DNA of 27,496 nt from JBCCRH01 sp039208045 (GTDB lineage Bacteria; Bacteroidota; Bacteroidia; Chitinophagales; Saprospiraceae), in NCBI GenBank assembly GCA_039208045.1, contig JBCCRH010000022.1:1-27496 (forward strand), read 5' to 3'. This document shows, one piece after another, positions 1 to 8,240 of this stretch; the stretch's first letter is position 1, and every line of letters begins with the position of its first letter. A program made the position numbers and the translations under genes. The notes below the pieces were generated by a model that saw only the letters and a program-made list of their open reading frames with translations, had not been told where the DNA came from and did no database searches.

Positions 1-2690
1 AAATTAGCTACGGCTGCTTCGTCAAACTGGATACGGGGATCCGCATTTACGTTTACAGGTACTGTTTTTGCAAGCGTACCATAGCGAATCGTCACGTCAT
101 AAGTGCCAGGCAGTACCGGGCGGCCCGCAGGAAACAAAGTATCCTTCACAGCAGGCTTGGGCTGCATAGGCATGCGCACCCCATCGATTTCGAGGCCCCA
201 GCTAACGCGGTTCATCCCTTTTTTGATAGCCGTTTTAAAGCGGCGAATCATTTTTTCACTTCCGGCTGCACGGACTTCGACCATAGCCGTGTCCACCGCT
301 GCGGCCATTCCTTCTCCATCTTTTTTAAGGATTTCATTGACATAAAATGAAACTAGCGCACCGTAAGGTCGATCCGTTCCCTTGTAATAGGCATTGCCTG
401 TAAAGCGTGTTCCTGCATACGACCGATAGCTTACCAAGTAGGCTTCGGGCGTAGGAAAAACATACAACTCACTATCCACAATGGCTTTGCGCTGGCGCGC
501 CAGTTCGCGCAACGGACGAATATCATCTAGTATATAAGCCGCTCTGCCAAAAGTACCAATCACCAAATCGTGCTCACGCGGGTGAATCTTCATATCGATA
601 GTAGGTACGGTTGGATAGTTGGTCGCCCACTTCGTCCAGTTTTCCCCTTCGTCTATACTTACGTAAAGGCCAAATTCAGTGCCCAAAAACTGCAAGTTCT
701 TTTCTTCTGGATCTTGTACCCACGACAGGCAGTAGCCTTCTACTTGCTTTTTATCCACTAAGTTTTCCCAGGTTTTACCCATGTCGCGCGTGCGCATGAG
801 GTAGGGCGCCCAATTATCTCGGCGATAGTCATTGATAACTGCATAGGCTTCCTTTTCATCAAATGGAGAGGCGTGGATTTGAGCTACCCAACTACCAGCT
901 GCTACGCCCTTCAGGTTTTTAGTCACATTGACCCATTCTTTTCGATCATTTCGGTATTGGATATTCCCATCATCGGTACCAATCCATACAAGTCCCTTCT
1001 TTTTAGGGCTTGGCGCAATGGCAAGGACGGTGCAGTGATTCTCTGCTCCGGTAACATCATAGGTGAGTCCCCCACTCTCTTTTTGCTTTAGCTTCTCTGG
1101 ATCATTGGTAGTTAAGTCTGGAGAAATAATCTCCCAGCTTTTCCCTCTATCCATACTCCTATGTACAAATTGACTTCCGTAAAATAGGGTGCTGGGGTCG
1201 AGCGGATCGGTAGCGACCGGGGCGTTCCAGTTGAAGCGGAGTGGTGTGTAGTTTTCTGGGTCGGGCTGTGGTTTGATCCATGCTTGGGCACCTGTTGTAA
1301 AGTTGATCGTGGAAAGGTTTCCGCCCTGCCACATCACATAGCCCATATTAGCATCTTCATGATCCACCACTACATCAAAGCCATCACCGAAACCAATTTC
1401 GTCCCAGCGAGCATTCGTGATGCCGCCTGCTTGCCAAGCTTGGCTCGGCCCGCGCCAAGTACCATTATCTTGCATCCCACCAAGTACATTGTACGGATAT
1501 TCATTATCTACTTGAATATGGTAAAACTGTGCTAAAGGTAAGTTTTCCACAAACCGCCACGTTTTCCCCCGATCCCGCGTGATAGCCAAGCCACCATCAT
1601 TTCCATCAATCATATAGTTTGGATTATCCGGATGAATCCACCAATAGTGGTGATCGCCGTGGATGTTGTCCCAGCCGAGTAGGGTTTTAAAGGTTTTACC
1701 CCCATCTTCGCTTACCGTCACATTGGAGAAGACATTGTAAATACGGTTCTCGTTAGTTGGATCAACCGACATATCTGCATAGTAAAACGGACGATCGCCA
1801 ATATTTTTATCCGCTACTTTTCGCCATTTAAAGCCCCCATCATCTGAGCGGTACAGTGCATTTTTCTTCGACTCTACTAATGCATAGACTACATCTGGGT
1901 TGCTTGGCGCAATGGCAATTCCTACTTTCCCAATATCGCCTTTCGGCAAACCGTCTTTGTGCGTGCGTTTCGTCCAGGTATCACCTCCATCTAACGTAAC
2001 ATATAAGCCAGAATTGGGCCCACCCGACTTAAAAAACCAGGGCCAGCGACGGTACTCCCACATATTCACAAACAGCTTATCTGGATTATTGGGATCCACA
2101 TCAAAATCAGCAGCACCAGTGCGCTCACTCACATACAGCACCTGCTCCCACGTCTTTCCTCCATCCTTGGAGCGATACACCCCTCGATGCTCCGAATCGC
2201 CCCAAGCATACCCGATGGCACCAGCAAAAATAATATCAGGATTATCGCGATGAATGATAATGCGGTGGATATTGCGGGTCTTTTCCAATCCCATACGCTG
2301 CCAAGTGCGACCAGCATCTAAACTACGATAGATACCTCCACCACTCGTCTGGCTATTCCGGGGGTTCCCTTCGCCCGTCCCTACCCAAATTTCGTCTGGA
2401 TTTTTTTGATTGATGGCAATGGAGCCAATAGAAGCGACTTCGAGCGAGTCAAAGATGGGCGTCCAGGCTACTCCCCCACCCTCGCTTTTCCACAAACCAC
2501 CAGAGGCGGTTCCCACATAAATTTCATCTGGATTAGACAAGTTAACATCTACGGCTGTCACACGGCCACTCATGCCAGCAGGCCCAATGCTTCGGGGAGC
2601 TAGCCCTTTTAGAAGGTCTCGATCGAGTTTTTGGCCCATCAGGCTTAGGCCCAACAAGCATAGGAATACAGTAAAGCTTAGTTTTTTCAT
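1..2690 (-). CDS. Secreted BNR/VPS10-like beta-propeller protein (3' end outside window)
   Basis: The reading frame is open from the ATG at 2690 to the left edge (896 codons), so the C-terminus is missing. Residues 1-20 (MKKLSFTVFLCLLGLSLMGQ) are a signal peptide, so the product is exported. At least nine Asp-box/BNR motifs (S-x-D-x-G-x-T-W) are visible on translation, for example SLDAGRTW, SKDGGKTW, TLDGGDTW, SEDGGKTF, TRDRGKTW, SMDRGKSW and TRDMGKTW. They are spread over about 700 residues, as in the large sialidase/VPS10-like propellers often annotated in Bacteroidota as 'glycosyl hydrolase' or 'sortilin-like'. Motifs such as GTGEGNPRNS and GGMQDNGTWRG are typical of that family. After the propeller comes a beta-rich stretch (VSWGLEIDGVRMP, LPGTYDVTIRYG) like the C-terminal domains of the family. 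Enzymatic activity is not shown; Asp boxes are structural. A T9SS tail may lie beyond the window. No Shine-Dalgarno is present. Confidence 0.88.
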   Translation of the reverse strand, partial: MKKLSFTVFLCLLGLSLMGQKLDRDLLKGLAPRSIGPAGMSGRVTAVDVNLSNPDEIYVGTASGGLWKSEGGGVAWTPIFDSLEVASIGSIAINQKNPDEIWVGTGEGNPRNSQTSGGGIYRSLDAGRTWQRMGLEKTRNIHRIIIHRDNPDIIFAGAIGYAWGDSEHRGVYRSKDGGKTWEQVLYVSERTGAADFDVDPNNPDKLFVNMWEYRRWPWFFKSGGPNSGLYVTLDGGDTWTKRTHKDGLPKGDIGKVGIAIAPSNPDVVYALVESKKNALYRSDDGGFKWRKVADKNIGDRPFYYADMSVDPTNENRIYNVFSNVTVSEDGGKTFKTLLGWDNIHGDHHYWWIHPDNPNYMIDGNDGGLAITRDRGKTWRFVENLPLAQFYHIQVDNEYPYNVLGGMQDNGTWRGPSQAWQAGGITNARWDEIGFGDGFDVVVDHEDANMGYVMWQGGNLSTINFTTGAQAWIKPQPDPENYTPLRFNWNAPVATDPLDPSTLFYGSQFVHRSMDRGKSWEIISPDLTTNDPEKLKQKESGGLTYDVTGAENHCTVLAIAPSPKKKGLVWIGTDDGNIQYRNDRKEWVNVTKNLKGVAAGSWVAQIHASPFDEKEAYAVINDYRRDNWAPYLMRTRDMGKTWENLVDKKQVEGYCLSWVQDPEEKNLQFLGTEFGLYVSIDEGENWTKWATNYPTVPTIDMKIHPREHDLVIGTFGRAAYILDDIRPLRELARQRKAIVDSELYVFPTPEAYLVSYRSYAGTRFTGNAYYKGTDRPYGALVSFYVNEILKKDGEGMAAAVDTAMVEVRAAGSEKMIRRFKTAIKKGMNRVSWGLEIDGVRMPMQPKPAVKDTLFPAGRPVLPGTYDVTIRYGTLAKTVPVNVNADPRIQFDEAAVAN

Positions 2691-2707
2691 TCTAGGTTGT
2701 TTTTTTA

Positions 2708-2715
2708 CAAACCTA
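2708..2715 (-). promoter_or_regulatory. Possible Bacteroidota -7 element for the propeller gene
   Basis: On the minus strand the sequence TAGGTTTG lies 17 nt before the ATG at 2690 and matches the Bacteroidota -7 consensus TAnnTTTG exactly. I do not see a convincing -33 TTG element at the expected distance, and the leader would be only about a dozen bases, so this is a weak call. Confidence 0.22.
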
Positions 2716-2739
2716 AAATTAGAAAAAAGGTCCCATTAC

Positions 2740-2826
2740 CTAGTCATCATAATGAAATCTACACTGAATGATCGTACACTTCTGATCATCGCCCTTTTTA
2801 CCACTAACCTTATAAACTAAGCGATG
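2740..2826 (-). pseudogene. Remnant of a YoeB-type toxin (last 28 codons and stop)
   Basis: Reading the minus strand from 2826 gives 28 codons that begin HRLVYKV and end IIQCRFHYDD, then TAG at 2740-2742. This is the C-terminal end of the YoeB RNase fold; the E. coli toxin ends EEHRLVYAV...IAACRYHY. It includes the conserved HRLVY strand, the catalytic-end histidine and the C-terminal aromatic. The codon before the histidine is TGA, so no toxin can be made. The stump begins inside the last three codons of the upstream antitoxin in another frame. In intact systems the full toxin gene starts at that point. The simplest reading is one internal deletion removing the first two-thirds of yoeB. The frame of the remaining stump is still clean, which suggests the loss is not very old. 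Confidence 0.8.
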
Positions 2827-3071
2827 TCATAGCCTACAGTCTTACCCTGTTTTAACTGTTTGAGCGACTCTTCTAAACGATTCCTATTTGCCTCTGTCGA
2901 GAGCAAATACTCCGTTTCTTTTAAAGAATTATACTCTTTTATTGACATGATTACGATAGCGTCATCATCATTATTATTTCTAGGAATAATTAGGACTTCC
3001 ATCGATTTACTCACACTATCGAAGTAAGACTCCATCTTTGCTCTTAAGGAAGAAATAGATACTACCTTCAT
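2817..3071 (-). CDS. YefM/Phd-family antitoxin, orphaned
   Basis: 84 residues, matching the usual 80-90 of YefM. The N-terminal half (MKVVSISSLRAKMESYFDSV) is the Phd/YefM DNA-binding and dimerisation fold. The segment IVIMSIKEYNSLKETEYLL is the family signature (E. coli: VLMSLEEYNSLEETAYLL), and the tail with LKQLKQGKT is the toxin-binding helix. An acidic/Asn-rich insert, NNNDDD (about residues 33-38), sits where the E. coli protein has NGEA. In a normal module it neutralises the YoeB mRNA interferase and represses its own promoter. Here the toxin gene is reduced to a stump starting inside the last codons of this gene, so the protein can act only as a repressor or as protection against YoeB toxins made elsewhere. 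The C-terminus (GYDIA) is close to full length. Confidence 0.88.
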   Translation of the reverse strand: MKVVSISSLRAKMESYFDSVSKSMEVLIIPRNNNDDDAIVIMSIKEYNSLKETEYLLSTEANRNRLEESLKQLKQGKTVGYDIA

Positions 3072-3106
3072 ACATTTCTACTTTACTACATATAAATGTA
3101 TGTACA
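3069..3106. promoter_or_regulatory. Candidate YefM operator: inverted repeat with TGTACA core
   Basis: CATACATTT (3069-3077) and AAATGTATG (3094-3102) form a perfect 9-bp inverted repeat around 16 bases, directly at and upstream of the antitoxin start codon. TACAT/ATGTA (3087-3091, 3096-3100) is nested inside. TGTACA occurs at 3101-3106, and this hexamer is the core recognised by E. coli YefM-YoeB in its own operator. The position suits autorepression. The functional role is inferred. Confidence 0.5.
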
Positions 3107-3160
3107 AATTTTGTGCAAAACAACAAAAAGGAAATGACCAGATTGCTCAAGTCCTTAGCG

Positions 3161-3300
3161 ATAGCGCACGCTAAATTAGGTGGCGGTGGCACGAAAAGGC
3201 ACTGTTTGACGGAGGAGTTCGCCTTTTCTAGCGTTTTTGCTTCGTTTTTTGGCGATGAAAAAATGAAGAGCCCAGCCGGCTTGAGGTGAAAATCAAGCTA
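3161..3300. repeat. Non-coding stretch with hairpin; possible dispersed intergenic repeat
   Basis: The 295 bases between the antitoxin and the next gene hold no convincing gene. GAAAAGGC (3193-3200) and GCCTTTTC (3221-3228) form a perfect 8-bp inverted repeat around 20 bases. They are followed by a T-rich run with GTTTTTGCTTCGTTTTTTGG (3232-3251) and GATGAAAAAATGAAG. The texture (GACGGAGGAGTTCGCC, then GCTTCGTTTTTTGGCGATG) resembles sequence I associate with recurrent intergenic segments in other Bacteroidota genomes. That resemblance is from memory and unverified. A terminator role for the membrane-protein transcript reading leftward is also possible. Confidence 0.3.
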
Positions 3301-3366
3301 ATGAATCCGTTTTTAGCTATAAAATCCAAATGGCATGGGCAAAAAGCATTTAGTGTTTTTGCCTCA

Positions 3367-3846
3367 TTAACGATCTTTCCGCTTAGAAGGCTTACGCCGA
3401 ATGCGAGGCTGGTTCCACTCTTCCCGTTGCGCAAAATCGACAATCTGCTTCAAGAAAGCCATCATCGATAGAAAAACCAAATAGCCAATGGCTACCACGA
3501 TGTAGATCCATCGGTAGGAACCTGCTTCGCTGATCGTCAAGGAAGAAAACAGGTAAGCTAATAGTCCAGAAGCAACGGCCAAGCCCAAAAAGCTATACAT
3601 CGACTTGCCCCAGTATTTTGTCAGATTTTTTGCGGAAAGCGAGAAAACACTATTGAAGAGAGAGAATAAAAGCAAGAAGGCAGCAGCAGCCATCCAAGGA
3701 AAACGTTCCGAAACTGGAAGCAAACCTGTTAATTTGACTAACTTTGCGAGCACTGTAAATAACAGTACCCCCCCCAAGGTAACAGCCGCTTGTAAAATAG
3801 GGTTATACGCTCTTGAAAAGAAAGTGGATTCAGTAGAAGTACTCAT
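3367..3846 (-). CDS. Small four-helix inner-membrane protein of unknown function
   Basis: 159 residues with four clear hydrophobic helices at about 17-40, 49-69, 84-104 and 111-131. It ends in a strongly basic tail (RIRRKPSKRKDR) that should stay in the cytoplasm. There is no signal peptide and no catalytic motif I recognise. The protein is a membrane protein of Bacteroidota type, but I cannot name a family. It is transcribed away from the secreted nuclease gene: the two start codons are only 15 bases apart, so its promoter must lie in that gap or inside the nuclease gene. The start is the only ATG that includes the whole first helix with a Ser/Thr-rich leader. Confidence 0.75.
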   Translation of the reverse strand: MSTSTESTFFSRAYNPILQAAVTLGGVLLFTVLAKLVKLTGLLPVSERFPWMAAAAFLLLFSLFNSVFSLSAKNLTKYWGKSMYSFLGLAVASGLLAYLFSSLTISEAGSYRWIYIVVAIGYLVFLSMMAFLKQIVDFAQREEWNQPRIRRKPSKRKDR

Positions 3847-3861
3847 ATTAATACTATAACA

Positions 3862-5853
3862 ATGTCATTGAAATTTGTTCACACACTAGTTACTAAGATA
3901 GACGCTACAGCAGGTCGATGGATTAAAAAGGCTGGTTTTTGCTGCATTTTTTACATGCTTTTGATAAGCGTAAGTGGCACGGCACAAAACCGAGAAATTT
4001 GGGAGTTGCAAGGCAGCGGCAACAGTAGCCCTTTTGCCAATCAATTCGTTATTACCCAAAATAATATCGTCACTGCGGTAGGCGATGATTTCTTTTTTAT
4101 CCAGACACCAGAAGATCGCGCTGATAATAATGACTTGACCTCCAATGGTATTCAGGTATTTACCAATGTGAGTCCCAATGTACAAGTAGGCGATTTGGTA
4201 AATGTCAGTGGTAGAATTGAAGAGGAAGAAGATATGACACGCTTCAACAATAACAACCTCATAGTCAGTGTAGTAGGTAGTAATCAATCGCTACCACCAA
4301 TCATTGAACTTACTCCTGCTTTCCCTTCTAAAAATCCCGATTTTGTCCCTGAATTAGAGCGAGTAGAAGGCATGTTAGTCTCTTTCAGCGGCTTTGCTAC
4401 GGGGCCTTCCAATTCGCGGGAGCAGGTGCCCGTTACTGCATCTAATCAGCGGCCTTTTCGGGAGCCTGGCATCCAGTTTCCAGGCATTAGCATGCTCCCA
4501 GAGTGGGATGGAAATCCAGAGGGCTTTTGGTTTGATCCCAATGGCGTGGATCAACCTGAGAACCGCTTTATTGCGGCTGGAATGGACATAGAAGCGACAG
4601 GAGTGATGGCACAGGATGAAGACTTTTACTTCTTTCTACCTACCAATTATTCTACCAGTGGACAGGGCTTCCTCGCTCCCGTCCGTCAAAAGGCGGCGGA
4701 TGAAATTACCATTGGTTCGATCAACCTGCTAATACTAGTGCCGGACACAGAGAACTATACCAGAAAATTACGCAAGCTGTCTAAATACATTGTAGAGTCG
4801 CTGGGTACGCCTGATATTCTTGCGGTGCAAGAGCTGGGTAATTTCACGGCACTTATCAGCCTTCGCAATTTTATTACGCAAGAAAACCCCAATGCAGGAT
4901 ACGTTGCCTACTACGAAGATGGGCCGAATAATATCAAGGTGGGCTACCTTGCTAAACCATCGGTCGTACAAAATATAGAGATTACTCAGCTAGGTGCTAA
5001 TGAGCAGCTTACCATAGGTGGCAGAGTACACGACCGCCCACCTTTACTAATCGAAGGAAATCTTATGACGGACCCTCCCACTCCCATCAAAGTGATCAAT
5101 GTACACATGCGCTCGCGCATAGGCGTGGAGGGTTCAGATGCTAGCTTTGTACGTACTAAGCGCCATGAGCAAGCCCTATCGGTAGCCCAGATGGCACAAG
5201 ACCGCCAGGATAGTGACCTCTTTATAGTAGGTGATTTCAACGCTTTTGAATTTACGGATGGCTATGTGGATGTGCTAGCACAAATTACAGGAGCAGCCTC
5301 GGTAGGTGCCCTATTTGACTTAGAGGATATTACCGATCCCGAACTGATTAATCACACAGCAAACGTACAAGCTTCAGAGCGCTACAGTTTCATTTTTGAG
5401 GGCGATGCCCAACTGATTGACCATTGCGTAAGCACCCAACTAACTGGAATGGAGGTAGTAGAAGTACAATTTGCCCGTGGTAATGCAGATCAACCGGTTG
5501 CTTTTGAGGATAACGATCAAATCGTCAACCGCGCTTCTGACCACGATGGATTTGTCGTGTTTGTGCGGCCTACTAATCCATTAGTGAATACCACTGCTCC
5601 GCTCACGAACGCCGAGCTTACTTTGCTCAGCGCCAATCCATTGCCGAAAGGGCAGTCGATTCGAATAGAAGTGAAAGAAGCTGGAGTATATGATCTACAT
5701 GTCACTACTGCTACTGGACAAATTGTGCATCAGCAAGTAGTACAGCTGGGGCTGAATGAGGTGGTGCTGCCAAAGCAGTTGGCAAGTGGGACCTATATCG
5801 TTCAGGCGAAGCAGGATCAACGCAGCCGGAGCTGGAAGCTGTTGATTAAGTAA
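3862..5853 (+). CDS. Secreted endonuclease/exonuclease/phosphatase-family nuclease with T9SS type A tail
   Basis: 663 residues. A hydrophobic segment at about 22-41 ends in GTAQ and is a signal peptide preceded by an unusually long 19-residue leader. Residues about 45-150 look like the OB-fold module found in extracellular nucleases (FFFIQTPEDRADNND..., VGDLVNVSGRI). About 285-575 is an EEP domain with its catalytic landmarks: Glu324 in AVQELG, His415 in INVHMRS, Asp458 and Asn460 in VGDFNAFE, and Asp560/His561 in RASDHDG. The last ~80 residues (LSANPLPKGQSIRIEV ... GTYIVQA ... WKLLIK) are a T9SS type A sorting domain, so the enzyme is exported across the outer membrane. This architecture matches secreted DNases of the ExeM/NucH type that degrade extracellular DNA. 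Activity is inferred from the motifs. Confidence 0.92.
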   Translation: MSLKFVHTLVTKIDATAGRWIKKAGFCCIFYMLLISVSGTAQNREIWELQGSGNSSPFANQFVITQNNIVTAVGDDFFFIQTPEDRADNNDLTSNGIQVFTNVSPNVQVGDLVNVSGRIEEEEDMTRFNNNNLIVSVVGSNQSLPPIIELTPAFPSKNPDFVPELERVEGMLVSFSGFATGPSNSREQVPVTASNQRPFREPGIQFPGISMLPEWDGNPEGFWFDPNGVDQPENRFIAAGMDIEATGVMAQDEDFYFFLPTNYSTSGQGFLAPVRQKAADEITIGSINLLILVPDTENYTRKLRKLSKYIVESLGTPDILAVQELGNFTALISLRNFITQENPNAGYVAYYEDGPNNIKVGYLAKPSVVQNIEITQLGANEQLTIGGRVHDRPPLLIEGNLMTDPPTPIKVINVHMRSRIGVEGSDASFVRTKRHEQALSVAQMAQDRQDSDLFIVGDFNAFEFTDGYVDVLAQITGAASVGALFDLEDITDPELINHTANVQASERYSFIFEGDAQLIDHCVSTQLTGMEVVEVQFARGNADQPVAFEDNDQIVNRASDHDGFVVFVRPTNPLVNTTAPLTNAELTLLSANPLPKGQSIRIEVKEAGVYDLHVTTATGQIVHQQVVQLGLNEVVLPKQLASGTYIVQAKQDQRSRSWKLLIK

Positions 5854-5926
5854 GGGAATTTACCTGCATGGATGCAAATCCACTGAGCGCGGGCTATGTG
5901 TAGATTGCATACCAGTATCCATTACA

Positions 5927-8221
5927 CTACTGCTTAAAATACTGCTGTACCGTCTGTTCTGCCAACTTTCGATTGGGGGTAAAGCTCTTGTTCCTTCGGC
6001 TTTGGTAATCTAAATAACTGGGCCATTTCCACCAGAAAATCCCGGAACAGTTCTCGATTTGCGATAGACCTTCAAATACTACTTCATAGCAGAGCGCTTG
6101 GTGAACATCGTTCATAGGTCGATTTTGTGGCTCTGCGTGTGGGTTTTTCCAGGGTGCTTCCACGCTGCGGAAGCCAATTTCGGTGAAGGCCACTGGGCGA
6201 TCATATTTTGCGCTGACCGTATTTATTTTATCGATGATTGTGGCAAATTTTTGCTGTAAAGCGGCTTTATCCGGTGCGTCTTCTTTGCTGAGCGGATAGT
6301 AGCAATTCAAGCCAATATAATCAAATTCGTCCCAAAAAGTCAGTTGCTCAAACTCAGCTCCCCAGTTCGCTGCATAGGTCAACTGCCCACCATACAGCCC
6401 CTTTATCAATTGTGCGATCTTGCGCCATTCCTCCTCATGACCAAGCGTAGCTTTTCCAAACTCCACCCCCAAGCACAGCCCATCAAACTGATACAGCTCA
6501 GCAAGCATCGCGTAATGGCGAATCCAGCGGTAGTAATAATTAAAAAACTGCGCCCACTCTTCCTCTGACTGCATCTCAACATCACCCGGCCAGCTTCGGC
6601 TGATCCATATCTGTGGCTTTAGCAGCGTGTACATCCCCAATTTTTGGGCCTCTGCATGCGCAAAAACAACCGATTCATCATTTTCAGCACCCGGACTATT
6701 AATGATGGGGATATAGGTCGGCTTCTTGGGATTGCGCATGTAGGAGTAAGGCACTACAGCGATAGCATTGGTGCCTAATCGGGCTAGCTTTTCTAGGGAG
6801 GCTTTCGCCAAATTTGAGCCGTAACCGTTGTAGATCCGATAGCCCTCATGGGCAAAATTAAAGCCTTTCAGAAAGCTTTTGGGCGCGCGTTGTTGAACTA
6901 CTTGGAAAGCGCTGGGGTCAGCGAACTGGGCAGCGAGGAAGGCCTGCCACTTGGAAGTGAGGGCGGCGATCTCTTCCTCTGTGGGTGCCCAAGTTGCATA
7001 GCGCTCCAAGAAAGTAGCACTCCCCCACTCTTTTTCCAGAAAGGACACCAAGAGATAAGCCATGGGCTGGAACACGAAGTCGGACTCCGCACGCACTAAT
7101 TTATCGTCAAAAATTTCAGCCAATGGAGGTAAATTTCCCGAACTATACAAGCGCCCGGCCCAGTAATTTGCTCCTCGCCAGTGCCAGTTGGGGGCAAATT
7201 TTAGCGCTAGGCCATCTTCTAAAGCGGCAGTTTTGGGTTTCCCCAAAAGATGCCGAATCAATACCTGATTTTCCAACTGCTGCAATTGCCCTTGGAAATT
7301 TTCATTGACAATCATATGCACCTCATTCTTACTCCATCGAATATGCGCCTGATCTGTATTATTATATTGCAGCCCCTTCTGCTCCATAGAAGCGTGCATG
7401 CGGCAGCTAATTCTTAAGCCATTCGCTTGCTGCCCAGTATATTCGCAAATTGCCGTTGCACTCGCCTCGCACTGCCGCCCCATCGCTTCTAGTTCCGCCT
7501 CCTTCAACTCCACCTCATTAGAAAGGAAGGTAAAATGAGGCGTCTGCAACAAGGTATCGCCCTGGTTATCAAACTCAAAGTGAATCTTTTCATCCATCAC
7601 CCAGGTAGAGTCCGCATAGTTGCCCAGCATGAGCAGCTCTCCATTTTGATACACCTCATAGCCCCAGCTACGCCAAAACAGATCGGCCCACTCGCGGGCA
7701 TACTTATCCTGCATCAAGTCTTGAATGGCTTGATCGCTATTGCCAGTAATGAGATACAATGGTAGACTTGGATGGAGTGGGTTAGGATAAAAAGATAGCT
7801 TTAGTACGTGAGCGGGGTCGGCATAGTGCTTTTTATTAAATGCAACGCCCTGCTCCGTGTAGGTCAGTGGCAGTTGGGCAAACAAGGGCTGTAGAGTAGG
7901 ACTTTCGTCAAATGCGCCCATCAGTATCAGCACTTTTTGATGTAAATCAGCTGTATCTACCTGAGCGGCTTCCTTCATTTCTATCGCATAGCGAAAGCGA
8001 TCACTCTGCTCCATTTTTTGGATTATGGAGCGATAGCCCTCCGCCAGCGCTTGGTCTTTTGCTTGGTAAATAAACAGAACCTTGCCCTCTGATCGTAGCG
8101 ACTGCCGTAGCTCGGAGCGAGAAGGAAGCGGAGTGGCTTCTAAGGTAGGGCTATCTGCAATCTGACAAGCAGAAAAAACCGTACTGGTAAACAGTAAAGT
8201 GCAAAATAAATACAGTCGCAT
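5927..8221 (-). CDS. Lipoprotein with degenerate peptidase-like region and GH113-like TIM barrel
   Basis: 764 residues from the ATG at 8221. An in-frame ATG at 8293 would overlap the upstream gene and put 24 residues ahead of the signal sequence. MRLYLFCTLLFTSTVFSAC is a lipoprotein signal with the lipid Cys at 19. Residues about 230-435 resemble a gluzincin/peptidase-MA-like domain (HFTFLS ..., ALEDGLALKF, EKEWGSATFLERYA). The zinc motif reads VLIRH instead of HExxH, so it should be catalytically dead. About 453-764 is a TIM barrel of GH113 type (beta-mannanase relatives): KGFNFAHEGYRIYNGYGS at its start, Glu587 in LGVEFG as likely acid/base, Glu681 in AFTEIGF as likely nucleophile, and GIFWWKWPSY near the end. 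It lies 19 bases after the S15 hydrolase gene, so the two are probably co-transcribed. Substrate is unknown. Confidence 0.85.
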   Translation of the reverse strand: MRLYLFCTLLFTSTVFSACQIADSPTLEATPLPSRSELRQSLRSEGKVLFIYQAKDQALAEGYRSIIQKMEQSDRFRYAIEMKEAAQVDTADLHQKVLILMGAFDESPTLQPLFAQLPLTYTEQGVAFNKKHYADPAHVLKLSFYPNPLHPSLPLYLITGNSDQAIQDLMQDKYAREWADLFWRSWGYEVYQNGELLMLGNYADSTWVMDEKIHFEFDNQGDTLLQTPHFTFLSNEVELKEAELEAMGRQCEASATAICEYTGQQANGLRISCRMHASMEQKGLQYNNTDQAHIRWSKNEVHMIVNENFQGQLQQLENQVLIRHLLGKPKTAALEDGLALKFAPNWHWRGANYWAGRLYSSGNLPPLAEIFDDKLVRAESDFVFQPMAYLLVSFLEKEWGSATFLERYATWAPTEEEIAALTSKWQAFLAAQFADPSAFQVVQQRAPKSFLKGFNFAHEGYRIYNGYGSNLAKASLEKLARLGTNAIAVVPYSYMRNPKKPTYIPIINSPGAENDESVVFAHAEAQKLGMYTLLKPQIWISRSWPGDVEMQSEEEWAQFFNYYYRWIRHYAMLAELYQFDGLCLGVEFGKATLGHEEEWRKIAQLIKGLYGGQLTYAANWGAEFEQLTFWDEFDYIGLNCYYPLSKEDAPDKAALQQKFATIIDKINTVSAKYDRPVAFTEIGFRSVEAPWKNPHAEPQNRPMNDVHQALCYEVVFEGLSQIENCSGIFWWKWPSYLDYQSRRNKSFTPNRKLAEQTVQQYFKQ

Positions 8222-8240
8222 GGTGATTGGTATTAAACAG

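Noticed and set aside
2572..2820. 82-codon plus-strand frame across the toxin stump
   Set aside because: It runs antisense to the start of the propeller gene and to the YoeB remnant, both of which have strong protein similarity on the other strand.
3228..3443. 71-codon frame on the minus strand overlapping the membrane-protein gene
   Set aside because: It overlaps the better-supported membrane-protein frame and extends into non-coding repeat-like sequence; no domain or signal is visible.
3886..4287. 133-codon frame antisense to the nuclease gene
   Set aside because: It is antisense to a gene with clear EEP motifs and shows no recognisable domain; best explained as a shadow.
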